Notes: generated from the letters alone by a model not told the origin. Shown: positions 27,759-35,982, numbered from the stretch's first letter. The stretch is 64,000 bases of DNA from Rodentibacter caecimuris (GCA_001998905.1 MLAA01000004.1:44256-108255), one strand, 5' to 3'. Program-made: numbers and translations.

Positions 27759-28248
27759 CGTTTTTTAATACCAACTTAAAAAATACATTATTAATACGAA
27801 TATTTAGCCAATCGTTGCTATGGACTTCACTACTACAAATCCAAAATAAGTGAATACTTCTATCATAGTAGGTATTTTTAGGTAATTCATTCCAACTATT
27901 CAAATCTGTTTTTGATGGTTTTGGATAAATTTCTGGGTGTGTATGCCATTCTCCCAAATAATGCCATTGATGATTGGATTGTTTATTTAATTTTTTCAAT
28001 AAGTTGAAATTGTAATCAGCTGATTTTTGTGTGCGAATACATAAAAAACGACTGAGTTCATCAAATGGTGTTGGCGTGGTAATTGCTTTGACCCAAAAAG
28101 CATTTTCCCAAACCAATCCAACAAGCAGTCCCAAAGATTCAGACTGCCTGTTTGTTTTTTGACGATACGTAGTTAATTGAGTGATAATATGGTTATCTAT
28201 ACGCACAATAAAATCACTATCAACTGCTTGCCATTCTGTATAATCCAT
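27742..28248 (-). CDS. cap3: Cap3, JAB/JAMM deconjugating peptidase of type II CBASS
   Basis: Metallopeptidase that removes the cyclase from its Cap2-made conjugates. The JAMM set is complete: Glu37 (QSESLGLLVG), HTH at 102-104 in EWHTHP, Ser112 and Asp115 in KPSKTD. 168 aa. It overlaps the cyclase stop by one nucleotide and cap2 by 17 nt, so all four genes are coupled. Confidence 0.92.
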   Translation of the reverse strand: MDYTEWQAVDSDFIVRIDNHIITQLTTYRQKTNRQSESLGLLVGLVWENAFWVKAITTPTPFDELSRFLCIRTQKSADYNFNLLKKLNKQSNHQWHYLGEWHTHPEIYPKPSKTDLNSWNELPKNTYYDRSIHLFWICSSEVHSNDWLNIRINNVFFKLVLKNDESTQ

Positions 28249-29462
28249 TAGCCTTGTCTTAATGGGACTTGTGGGGTGATGTTTGATTGCTCTAATGGCG
28301 GTGTATCAAAAACAGCTTGCCGGGAAGTTTCAATCAAATCCTCATCTTCCGGTATTCTGCTACCCCACTCATTTATGATGAATTTTAGTGCTTTGGTTTT
28401 ATCAAAATTATTTAAACTCGCCATAAAATTCCGATAAAGTTTATCAGCATATTGGCCGGCTTCAACTCTTTCATCTCCTTTCATGCGATTAAAATCTTCA
28501 CTTTCGTGTTCTTCAATGTTTTCATAAACATTGTCATTCAAAGCATTTGGTAATTTTTCTAAAACTGATAATAGTGCTAAGTCATCACGATATTGGTAAT
28601 ATTGATAATGCTTGCAGGCAATAATCATCAATAAAATAGAACTTGGCTGAAAAGATTTATCTGCAAATTGCCAATCACGCCACGCCTTTAAGTAGCGGCA
28701 AATTGCTCGTAATTGCTGACCGTTATTTTCTAAAGACTTTAATTTATCGACAAACCATTTGCGAATCAGTTCACAGTCGCTTTCTTGCCAAGTACCATCT
28801 CGTCTTGCCATATGAATCATTTGAATATTTTTATCCATTAAAGATGCTTCAGCAAATGATCTGATATTAAAATCTTCAAATGCCCACTCAGAATAATTTA
28901 AACTTTCATTAATAGCAGTCGTACTGCTCAACGACACTAGTAATTCATTGCGTTCTTCTAAACTGTCAAACATATCATCAGGAACCGCATAAAGTGGAAT
29001 GTCCATATGGGCATCCCTTCTGATTTTAATGCGAATACACGGTGATGGGGCAGAAGTATCTAACTGCCAATCATCATGTTGACGACATAAATCGCTTATT
29101 ATCGATTCTACTTGCTCAAAGTAATTTTTGGCTTGCTCACTTGCACCAGCATCAGGATTAAAGCCTTCAAATGCACGAACAGGCAAATACACCCCATAAT
29201 CAAAATCCATTTCTTGACCTTGTTTGGCCGGCAAATTGCAAGTGCCATACGCCCACGATCCTTGAATGCGAAATTTTGGGGCAATATTAGCAATTCCTTG
29301 TTGCTCCAAAAATTCCTTGATTTTGGTCTTTAAGTGGCTTTTAACATCTTTTTTAACCTGATTAAAAAAGTTTAAGTCCTGTTCTGTTGGGGTAATCTTT
29401 TTCTTAAAACCAATCTTTTGGTCTACAAAAACACGATGAAGATTGTTTGTATAATGGTTCAT
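28248..29462 (-). CDS. CD-NTase, DncV-like cyclic dinucleotide synthase
   Basis: Nucleotidyltransferase that senses infection and makes a cyclic dinucleotide, probably 3',3'-cGAMP by resemblance to V. cholerae DncV (clade A). GS at 68-69 followed by Asp86 and Asp88 in GQEMDFDYG, and the third acid Asp154 in HMDIPLYA, form the active site. These align closely with DncV (GSFQYDT, GQEMDID, HIDVPMYA). 404 aa ending in glycine (VPLRQG), the residue Cap2 would conjugate. First gene of the operon; its promoter lies in the 678-bp gap upstream. Confidence 0.93.
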   Translation of the reverse strand: MNHYTNNLHRVFVDQKIGFKKKITPTEQDLNFFNQVKKDVKSHLKTKIKEFLEQQGIANIAPKFRIQGSWAYGTCNLPAKQGQEMDFDYGVYLPVRAFEGFNPDAGASEQAKNYFEQVESIISDLCRQHDDWQLDTSAPSPCIRIKIRRDAHMDIPLYAVPDDMFDSLEERNELLVSLSSTTAINESLNYSEWAFEDFNIRSFAEASLMDKNIQMIHMARRDGTWQESDCELIRKWFVDKLKSLENNGQQLRAICRYLKAWRDWQFADKSFQPSSILLMIIACKHYQYYQYRDDLALLSVLEKLPNALNDNVYENIEEHESEDFNRMKGDERVEAGQYADKLYRNFMASLNNFDKTKALKFIINEWGSRIPEDEDLIETSRQAVFDTPPLEQSNITPQVPLRQG

Positions 29463-30140
29463 ATTTCACCTCTAAATAAAATAACATACTGTATATGGGA
29501 TTATCAGCAATAAATTTCAAGCCAATTTGACATTTGATTTATGTTTCTTTTTGCAAAAAACACTGTCTTCCCAGAGGGTGTTTCCTTATCACCTCAAAGA
29601 ACATTATCCTGTGCGTTTATTGTATTTGAAACATCATTAAACAAGGCGTGACCGCGAGCATATTTATGTGGTGATTACCTATCTTTGGATCTTCGCCATT
29701 AGTCTAGATGATGCACCAAGATTGGTGGGAAAGTTGTCGAAATTGAAAGATATTGGGAAAAGGGTGGAAGTGGAATAGGGCTGATGAGCAGATTGAGTAA
29801 CTGGGTCAATAAGTGTAAAAACAGCATAATCAAATTTAGTGATACTTCTTATAAAGTTGAACGTAACTGATGCCAATTTCTACTACGACTTGCCAATTTT
29901 TCGTGCTTTCAATGGTTTTATGAATAAATATTGTCTGCTTGACATCTCATAGTAAGTATGAGGTGTAAAAATAAAATCTGAAATCTAGTTTTTTTATGTT
30001 TTATTTTTACATATTTATGTTTTGAATTGCAATATTTATATCTAAAAATTTGATTTTTAACTAGTTTTATGATTTACACTTTAATATTTATATAGAAACA
30101 ACCATTCTGAGTTCCATATATTTTAGAAATGTAAAAGATT
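29463..30140. other. gap upstream of the CBASS operon and virB1
   Basis: No intact gene. Around 29560-29800 short stretches read like decayed coding sequence in several frames (for example YVVITYLWIFAISLDDAPRLVGKL on the plus strand), with stops, and I could not name them. From about 29980 to 30080 the DNA is very AT-rich and carries TTTATGTTTT and ACATATTTATGTTTT motifs similar to those in the repeats at 32918 and 36200. Confidence 0.45.
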
Positions 30141-30788
30141 ATGTCGATGACTACCCTACAACTGATTGCCATGTGCGCCCCGCTTATTCATCCGGATACC
30201 GCGTTATCCGTGATGAAAGAAGAAAGCAAATTAAATCAATTTGCGATAGGGGTGGTTGACGGTTGGGTAAAACAACCTACTGATTTTAATAGTGCGGTAT
30301 TAACCGCACAACAGCTAGATAAGGAGGGGAAAAACTATTCTGTCGGACTTATGCAAATTAATAAACACAATTTTGCTAAATATGGTGTAACGCTTGAGCA
30401 GATGTTTGAACCTTGCAACAACTTACAAGTAGCACAACAAATTTTACAAGATTGTTATCAACGTAGTGGAAGTGTCAATGACGCGTTGAGCTGTTATTAC
30501 TCTGGAAATTTCCTACGTGGATATAAAAAAGATTTTCGCGGAACGAGTTATGTTGAACGTGTTCATGCACAACTAAATGAACCTACTCCCGAAAAAAATT
30601 TCGCTATTCCCTCTTTAAAAAACGAACCGTTATCTGTAGCTGCTGTTGCCGAAGTAGCAAAAGTAACTATAACTAAAAAGGAGAAGAAAAAACAAATAAG
30701 AAAAAAAACTCGCCAAGTCAAATTATATAAAAATTTACCTCCGGCAAATCTGCCGGCAGATGATAAAAAACTTGTTTCAATTAACTAA
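30141..30788 (+). CDS. VirB1-like lytic transglycosylase
   Basis: Specialised peptidoglycan hydrolase that opens the wall for a type IV secretion apparatus. The SLT-like domain fills residues 10-155: catalytic glutamate in VMKEESKLNQFAIG, then YSVGLMQINKHNF and YYSGNF. A basic, lysine-rich tail (about 170-205) follows. 215 aa. No signal peptide is evident, as in several VirB1 proteins. It is the one intact member of a shredded conjugation locus; virB2 follows 22 bp on. Confidence 0.9.
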   Translation: MSMTTLQLIAMCAPLIHPDTALSVMKEESKLNQFAIGVVDGWVKQPTDFNSAVLTAQQLDKEGKNYSVGLMQINKHNFAKYGVTLEQMFEPCNNLQVAQQILQDCYQRSGSVNDALSCYYSGNFLRGYKKDFRGTSYVERVHAQLNEPTPEKNFAIPSLKNEPLSVAAVAEVAKVTITKKEKKKQIRKKTRQVKLYKNLPPANLPADDKKLVSIN

Positions 30789-30810
30789 TCAATAATGTAG
30801 GACACCAAAG

Positions 30811-30963
30811 ATGTTAAAAAAATTACTAAGCAAACCTTGTTATATTTTGTTTTCCGCTTTTGTGATGATGAATGCTAATCCGGCATTTGCGGCGGGCTTA
30901 GCAAAGACAAAAAGTTGGTTAACTCAATTCTCCACCGAATTACATTCACTAGATTGCCAATAA
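30811..30963 (+). pseudogene. virB2 pilin gene, 5' part only
   Basis: Encodes a signal peptide and the start of a VirB2/TrwL-like pilin (LLSKPCYILFSAFVMMNANPAFA, then AGLAKTKSWLTQFSTEL), stopping after 50 codons at a deletion joint near 30950. The two hydrophobic pilin helices are lost. Position after virB1 supports the call. Confidence 0.65.
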
Positions 30964-31576
30964 TATTGATGAACTACCGGAAACTAACCCGTCATTAAAA
31001 TACCAGTTGCTATTACTAATGGATGAATTTACTGCTGTTGGTATGTTAAGTATTATTAATAAATCGGTGGGGTTTATCGCTGGTTATGGCTTACGCCTAT
31101 TGATTATTTATCAATCACAGGGGCAACTTCGAGCTGATAAGCCAAACGGTTATGGAAAAGATGGGGCTAAAGCTATCTTGGATAATATCGCCTGTAAAAT
31201 TCTGTATGCGCCGGATAGTCAAGAAGACGCGGAGGAATATTCTAAAGTGCTAGGCAATCGTACCGTAGATAAATTAAGTCACAGTCGTGGCAAAACGTCC
31301 AGTCACAGCATTACCGATCACGGGCGACCATTACTTTTACCGCAAGAATTTAGGTTAATTGGGGAATTCAAAGAAGTAGTGATACTAAACAACAGTAAAC
31401 CGATAATGTGTAACAAGGCAGTGTATTACAACGATCCTTATTTTATTGACAAACTCAAAACTGTGTCGCCACAGCTACGCGCATTAGGTAAAAAATTACC
31501 GACTAAAGCGCAACTAGAAAAAGCGATGTTTATGGTGAACTGTCAGCTCAATCTATTTAATCCACAAAAACTGTGA
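30953..31576 (+). pseudogene. virD4/traG coupling-protein gene, 3' part only
   Basis: About 207 C-terminal codons of a VirD4/TraG coupling ATPase, the receptor that feeds DNA to the secretion channel: Walker B YQLLLLMDEFTAVG, the following GYGLRLLIIYQSQGQL, and KILYAPDSQEDAEEYSKVLG. Walker A and the membrane anchor are missing. The VirD4 frame meets a stop at 30950-30952 and begins where virB2 breaks off, in a different frame, so everything from virB3 through the first half of virD4 was deleted in one event. A short product from ATG 31007 or 31019 is possible but would be inactive. Confidence 0.85.
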
Positions 31577-31593
31577 ATAACTAAGGGGATAAT

Positions 31594-32034
31594 ATGAAAA
31601 AGAATTTACTTATGAATGTGTTAGCTTCTGTCTGCTTTTTAAGCGCATGCAGTTCCTCGCCACCTGAACCGCCTCAAATCGATGAAGGCGCGCCGACAGT
31701 CTATTTAAATAATCAGGTGTACCGACAAACCTCAACCGAAACAGTAGCAAAAAATGCTGGTGATCACAATGGTCAACCATGGATATATCAATATATAAAT
31801 CTGAATAGAGATGATTATATCAATGAAACAGAAAAAGTCCGCTTTTTCTATTTTGCTCATCACGCAGATAGCATTGAAATATACGGTCAGCCAGCGCGTA
31901 CTGAAGTTTATAAATATTGGTTACAGGCAAATGGAGTCAGTGCCAATATCAGCACACACCGGAAAGAACTATTAAAAAATAACGTCAACATTACTTTCAG
32001 AAGAGGAGTTAAAAATGATGAAAAAGCCCTTTAA
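31594..32034 (+). CDS. Cag12-family conjugation lipoprotein
   Basis: 146 aa with a lipoprotein signal (lipobox LSAC; mature N-terminus Cys20). The body, including TVYLNNQVYRQTSTETVAKNAGDHNGQPWIYQYIN, resembles Cag12-family lipoproteins found beside virD4 in plasmid conjugation loci. Probably an outer-membrane accessory of the former secretion system; now orphaned. It follows the virD4 remnant by 17 bp, and kikA overlaps its end by 20 nt. Confidence 0.75.
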   Translation: MKKNLLMNVLASVCFLSACSSSPPEPPQIDEGAPTVYLNNQVYRQTSTETVAKNAGDHNGQPWIYQYINLNRDDYINETEKVRFFYFAHHADSIEIYGQPARTEVYKYWLQANGVSANISTHRKELLKNNVNITFRRGVKNDEKAL

Positions 32035-32340
32035 AGTTGCTGTAATCTGTCTTGTTTTGTGTAGTGTGAGCCAGGAGTAGATGAATTAACCGGTGATACG
32101 AAAACCGCCTGTGAAGCCCTACTCTGCTTATCATCACCGAAAGACGCGGCGAAAACGCCGGAATGTCATCCCCCGTTAAACGGGTTCTATTCGATTCGAG
32201 ATAAAAAACCGCATAAAACGTTAAAAAAACGTCGTAACTTTTTAAAATTATGTCCGGACGCGAATGATGAATCTATCAATCGAGCTTTATCGACGAAATG
32301 CGCTCGTAAGCCGTTTAGTCGAAAATGCATATTTAAATAA
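32015..32340 (+). pseudogene. kikA/trbM conjugal transfer gene, frameshifted
   Basis: The start (ATGATG at 32015-32020 with AGAGGAG upstream) gives a signal peptide KKPFKVAVICLVLCSVSQ and then stops at 32078-32080. The rest continues in another frame from about 32071: GVDELTGDTKTACEALLCLSS, then PECHPPLNGFYSI and RRNFLKLCP, a clear TrbM/KikA/MpfK domain with conserved cysteines, ending at 32340. One small indel near 32070 explains it. Confidence 0.75.
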
Positions 32341-32354
32341 ATATATATAGAAAT

Positions 32355-32382
32355 AAAAGCATAAATATTTATTTATGCTTTT
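32355..32382. terminator. bidirectional terminator-like hairpin
   Basis: AAAAGCATAAATA/TATTTATGCTTTT, 13-bp arms, between the convergent kikA remnant and toxin gene. Confidence 0.6.
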
Positions 32383-32411
32383 GTTGTTTTATGATGATAT
32401 GAATCGCCTGG

Positions 32412-32684
32412 TTAAATCACAAATTCTCGCCCTTTTGCCAGGAACGCTGAAATATAGACTATGTCATCTCGCACAATGGATTTTACACTATGCCCGTTCT
32501 TGACCGTATAGATATGAAATCGACCGTCATTATAGGCGGTCGCTACATAGGATAGTTTCTGTGTTAGTTCTTTTATTTCCCAATGAAAACGGAATGAAAC
32601 TTCTATGCTTTGGCTATCATATAGAATAAATAAAAGTTGTTGTTCTGCCTCTTCCGTCCAAACAACTTTGTAATCCAATTTCAT
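32412..32684 (-). CDS. ParE/RelE-superfamily toxin
   Basis: 90 aa from ATG 32684 (a GTG at 32693 is in frame). The pattern VVWTEEAEQQLLFILYD and the C-terminal VKSIVRDDIVYISAFLAKGREFVI fit the ParE/RelE toxin fold, which targets gyrase or ribosome-bound mRNA. The start overlaps the stop of the small upstream gene as ATGA, the usual antitoxin-first coupling. Subfamily and target cannot be told from sequence. Confidence 0.75.
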   Translation of the reverse strand: MKLDYKVVWTEEAEQQLLFILYDSQSIEVSFRFHWEIKELTQKLSYVATAYNDGRFHIYTVKNGHSVKSIVRDDIVYISAFLAKGREFVI

Positions 32685-32848
32685 TTTAAGCACAACGCCT
32701 TTTCTAGATTAGCCAATACGTCTTCATTAGATTTGACTTTAATTTCTCCACTATCAACTTTAGCAAAAAATACAGCTTCTTCTGAAAGTGTTACTTTTTG
32801 TGGTAAATAATCATCTTTGCGATAAGTTTCTTGTACTTGTAGATTCAT
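32681..32848 (-). CDS. putative antitoxin partner of the ParE-type toxin
   Basis: 55 aa, acidic (MNLQVQETYRKDDYLPQKVT, then KVDSGEIKVKSNEDVLANLEKAL), encoded immediately before the toxin and overlapping it by 4 nt. A GGGGAATTCG stretch precedes the ATG. It lacks an obvious ribbon-helix-helix but has the size, charge and position of a type II antitoxin. Confidence 0.65.
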   Translation of the reverse strand: MNLQVQETYRKDDYLPQKVTLSEEAVFFAKVDSGEIKVKSNEDVLANLEKALCLK

Positions 32849-33170
32849 AACGAATTCCCCTTTGAATACTCATATCAATCATATTGAATATGTATAATAA
32901 TTGCAAATCATGACATGAAAACATATTTATGTTTTAGCATAAATATTTAAAGAATACTAAGCATAAAGAAATAAATATGTTTTTATTTTTGTGAATATTT
33001 ATTGTTTTATATTTTATATAATAGTTCTTGTGGTAGCACGAAAAAAGAAACCTCTGATAGCGGTCACTATCAGAGGTCGGTACATAATTTGATCACATTA
33101 TCGAAAGTAAGTAAGTTTGACATGATTGGAGAGAAATTACAGTTATTTATTTACAGAACACAGAGGTGAT
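32849..33170. other. gap holding the TA promoter region and repeat copy 1
   Basis: Contains the presumed toxin-antitoxin promoter (32849-32910) and the direct repeat at 32918-33087. No gene is visible. Confidence 0.5.
32918..33087 (+). repeat. long direct repeat, copy 1
   Basis: About 170 bp, repeated in the same orientation at 36200-36377 with roughly 90% identity. It begins with phased AT-rich words (ACATATTTATGTTTT, GCATAAATATTTA, AATAAATATG), includes a promoter-like TATAAT, and ends with a perfect 10-bp hairpin CCTCTGATAG/CTATCAGAGG, loop CGGTCA, at 33051-33076. The two copies bracket the C39/barrel cassette. Confidence 0.85.
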
Positions 33171-33551
33171 TCATTTTGTAGTTTTAAGTTCTGATAAATA
33201 ACGCTTGAAATTTTGTATGTAAAATTCAACATCTTCTCGTTTATATCCTAATAGTTTACCTATTTTTCTTTCATAGTTCTCATTAAAAGAAGAGTAAAAA
33301 TTTTTCTTGAGTATTTTTTTTAATAATCTTGCCTCATTGGCATATACTGGATTATATATTATATAGTAGTAGAAAATGTCATTTTTAACATCATCTAACA
33401 GTTTAATTTTTTTCAGTTTGAATACCCCCTTCTCTAAATAGGGGGTAAAATTGTCTGGAATATTATAATCAGTATAGAAAAGAGCTATATTTTTTAGATT
33501 TTTCAACATTAAATCTAGCTCTTTTCATTCATGTGGTCCAATAATTCCCAT
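33171..33551 (-). pseudogene. paralogue of the chromosomal gene at 54476-54844, with a nonsense codon
   Basis: The full frame of 127 codons begins ATG GGA ATT ATT GGA CCA CAT GAA and meets TGA at codon 9 (33525-33527). The chromosomal relative has GGN there (MGVLGPHEGKELELML). After the stop the two proteins stay similar throughout: IALFYTDYNIPDNFTPYLE versus IALFYTDAEVPVHFFPYLE, then YERKIGKLLGYKREDVEFYI versus LEREIGKLLGYNQDDIEYYI. A shorter 112-aa product could start at ATG 33509. Function unknown; last gene of the cassette operon. Confidence 0.7.
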
Positions 33552-33559
33552 AATATCTC

Positions 33560-33840
33560 TTACGGACGGATAGGACGAATAGTATTTATTCTATAGCCTT
33601 TTCTATAACAATCAGGGCAGACTCTAGGAGAATATACTCCCCCATGATACCCTCCGCAGTGCTTGCAAGTGTACACAGGAGATCTAACACCCCCTTTTAC
33701 CTCAGATAATTCTTTTTGAGATAAAACGGTTATGTTAGCTTCTTGAGGTGACTTGAATAATGATGATAGGCTATTATCGCCACTTGCGAATGAGATAGAA
33801 GAGAAAACGAGCGTTGTTAATAATATAAAAAGCTTTTCAT
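33560..33840 (-). pseudogene. double-glycine leader peptide precursor with CxxC core, one base out of frame
   Basis: The ATG at 33840 is followed by AAAAGC and stops after 7 codons. One extra A gives MKKLFILLTTLVFSSISFA (a Sec signal), a leader ending TVLSQKELSEVKGG (double-glycine motif of C39 substrates), and a 44-residue core VRSPVYTCKHCGGYHGGVYS with a second CxxC (CPDC) and an RINTIRPIRP tail. TAAGGAG precedes the ATG. The encoded 93-aa product would be exported and then cut after GG. It lies 27 bp after the ATPase gene on the same strand. The frame restoration is my inference. Confidence 0.6.
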
Positions 33841-33867
33841 GAAACTACTCCTTACTTGATTGGTTAG

Positions 33868-34569
33868 TTAGAGGTTTAGTATATCATTTAGATAAGTGTG
33901 AGAATTGATGATCTCACGGTACATATAATATACGTTTGTTTCTTGAAAAGAAACTTTTTTTATACCTTTTCTTGTTACTTCTAGCAACTCTGCTTTTGGA
34001 GTTTGCATAATAATAGGTGAATGAGTTGCAATGATAAATTGAGCTCCATTTCTACTTAGAAAAACAATTCTTTCAATAAATTTAAGTTGACTATTGAGGG
34101 ATAGTGAGGCTTCAGGTTCATCCAATATATATAGACCATTTTCATGAAATCTATTTGTATATAGAGCATTCATTGATTCGCCATGGGATAATTTATGTAG
34201 TTCAACTCCTCCATAATAGGAATTGATTTTTCCCCCACCAAATTCCGGTTGGTCTAATCTTTTCATTTCACTCATGAAAGTATAAAAGGTTTCTGACCTG
34301 TAGAAAAATACATCTTTGGGCTGTTTGGTACCTTTTCCAACAATAAAATCTGGGATATGGATATGTGTATTTTCAGTAAAAAAATTGAAGTTTTTTGACC
34401 CTCCCTCTGCAGGACAGCCAAGATAAACAGCTAAAGATTCCATCAAAGTAGATTTTCCTATACCATTTTCTCCTATAAATATTGATATTGGTTTAGTTAA
34501 TTTTATAGGGAACAAATAATCAAGGAAAAAATTATTTTTACCTTTTCTATATATTTTATTTATATACAT
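33868..34569 (-). CDS. stand-alone AAA/ABC-type ATPase
   Basis: 233 aa, soluble. It has Walker A GENGIGKS (33-40), an ABC-like signature LSHGES (127-132), Walker B LYILDEPEASLS (Asp150, Glu151) and H-loop ATHSP (His183), so it belongs with the AAA_21/SMC-like single-domain ATPases and not with a membrane exporter. The gene starts 2 nt after the C39 peptidase stop. Its role may be regulation, immunity or energising maturation; sequence does not decide. No transmembrane partner is encoded. Confidence 0.85.
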   Translation of the reverse strand: MYINKIYRKGKNNFFLDYLFPIKLTKPISIFIGENGIGKSTLMESLAVYLGCPAEGGSKNFNFFTENTHIHIPDFIVGKGTKQPKDVFFYRSETFYTFMSEMKRLDQPEFGGGKINSYYGGVELHKLSHGESMNALYTNRFHENGLYILDEPEASLSLNSQLKFIERIVFLSRNGAQFIIATHSPIIMQTPKAELLEVTRKGIKKVSFQETNVYYMYREIINSHTYLNDILNL

Positions 34570-34571
34570 AT

Positions 34572-35165
34572 CTATTTTTTTAGAAAAATTCTATGTTTCT
34601 TTTCAAAGTTTTCAATAAATTCTACAGCATCCATTGAATCATTGTATAAGTATAATATATCACCTTTTCCATTATCTCTTAAAGACCATATTTTCTCAAA
34701 ATCTGATATGCTTAATGAATAATTTCCCACAGCCGGATCTGATATCAATATGGTGTTTTTATTAAATCCATTTATAATAACAAAATGATCGTTGTTCAAC
34801 GTGGTATTTACATAGGCAATTACTGGCTTTTTTATATTTAATAATTCGTTTATTGTCAATGCCAATCCTATAGCATTTATATTAAAAATATTTGATATTT
34901 TCTTTAACTCAAAAAAAGAGGCTTCTTTATCTGGGTTTTTCATCTTAGATAAGATAATTTCTTCATTGACATTATGAATATTAAATTTATATTTTAATAT
35001 TGTAGCAAGAGCTGCTGCTCCACATGAATTATCTTTAGTCTGTCTAATAACATTAAAGTTTCTAATTTCATTATATGAAGTAATATCTTTTGCTAGAGCA
35101 TAGCTTGATAGAAATAATAAATTTATTTTAAAAATCTTTTTCAAAATTGAAATAAAGTGTAGCAC
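34572..35165 (-). CDS. exported C39-type cysteine peptidase
   Basis: 197 aa at most. After a signal peptide (KINLLFLSSYALA) comes a C39 domain with all catalytic residues: Gln42 and Cys48 in RQTKDNSCGAAALATIL, His127 in NNDHFVIINGF, Asp143 in LISDPAVG. C39 peptidases cut double-glycine leaders; here the domain is secreted and not fused to an ABC transporter, as in FapD-like periplasmic peptidases. Start is uncertain: GTG 35165 or TTG 35144, both overlapping the end of the barrel gene. The likely substrate is the precursor encoded at 33560-33840. Confidence 0.85.
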   Translation of the reverse strand: MLHFISILKKIFKINLLFLSSYALAKDITSYNEIRNFNVIRQTKDNSCGAAALATILKYKFNIHNVNEEIILSKMKNPDKEASFFELKKISNIFNINAIGLALTINELLNIKKPVIAYVNTTLNNDHFVIINGFNKNTILISDPAVGNYSLSISDFEKIWSLRDNGKGDILYLYNDSMDAVEFIENFEKKHRIFLKK

Positions 35166-35982
35166 CTGAATTTCCCGTTGTGTTAAAAGATGTTTCTAAG
35201 TATAATCTGTTTTTTAAATCTAAATTATAAGACATCCCCATAGATACGAAATTTTCTATACCAGATGTATTTATTACCTTTCCATTATATTTCTCACTAC
35301 TTTTTATTTTGATCTCTGTAGCTATACCAAAAGAAACTTTAGAGTTAACTAGAAGGTCAACTCTAGGTTTTATATTTATTTCGTTTGCTGGTTTAAATTC
35401 TTGATTGTTTTTTCTTATGGTTGAGTAATATTTTAATCCTGATTTTAAAGAGAAAACGACAGGATCTATAGTTTTATCTATGATGTAATCAAAGTAAAAG
35501 TTTTTAAAAAAACTAACATTATTGTATTTATTTATAGCGTCAATTGCAAAATATATAGATTTATTCCATTCTGATTTATTATCACTTATCTTTGTAGATA
35601 ATCCTATATTTAAAACATCAAAACTTAATTTATTAAATGATTTTTCTTTTCCATTTTCTTCACTGGAAGCAAGTGATGATTTGCTGTATGAACCACTGAT
35701 ACTTCCAAATATGTTTATATTATTAGTTAATCCATACCTAATTCCTTGTTCAATAGACAATACATGATATTTTTCACTTCCGTAAAAATAATTGTTTTCT
35801 TCAGAGCTAAATATATTTCTTCTTAAGAATTCAGAGCTATTTCTTAAATATAAAGAAGATGATGTTACTGAGGTAAATTTTCCTATACTATCAAACTCGT
35901 CATTTAGCGTAATAAAATTATAATTATTTGAATAACATAGTATTGGATTAAAGATAAATAAAAATAATAGTTTCTTTTTCAT
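35128..35982 (-). CDS. outer-membrane beta-barrel protein
   Basis: 284 aa with a signal peptide (KKKLLFLFIFNPILCYS) and a long series of alternating, aromatic-rich beta-strand segments (LSIEQGIRYGLTNNINIFGSIS, VVFSLKSGLKYYS, VSMGMSYNLDLKNRLYLETSF), ending LYFNFEKDF with the C-terminal Phe that targets barrels to BAM. No named family recognised. First gene of the cassette operon, overlapping the peptidase gene. By analogy with FapF/FapD pairs it may be the exit pore for the processed peptide. Confidence 0.75.
   Translation of the reverse strand: MKKKLLFLFIFNPILCYSNNYNFITLNDEFDSIGKFTSVTSSSLYLRNSSEFLRRNIFSSEENNYFYGSEKYHVLSIEQGIRYGLTNNINIFGSISGSYSKSSLASSEENGKEKSFNKLSFDVLNIGLSTKISDNKSEWNKSIYFAIDAINKYNNVSFFKNFYFDYIIDKTIDPVVFSLKSGLKYYSTIRKNNQEFKPANEINIKPRVDLLVNSKVSFGIATEIKIKSSEKYNGKVINTSGIENFVSMGMSYNLDLKNRLYLETSFNTTGNSGATLYFNFEKDF

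Noticed and set aside
32918..33087. Type III toxin-antitoxin RNA repeats or CRISPR
   Set aside because: The two long repeats are 3 kb apart with no short tandem units or spacers, and no matching protein gene.
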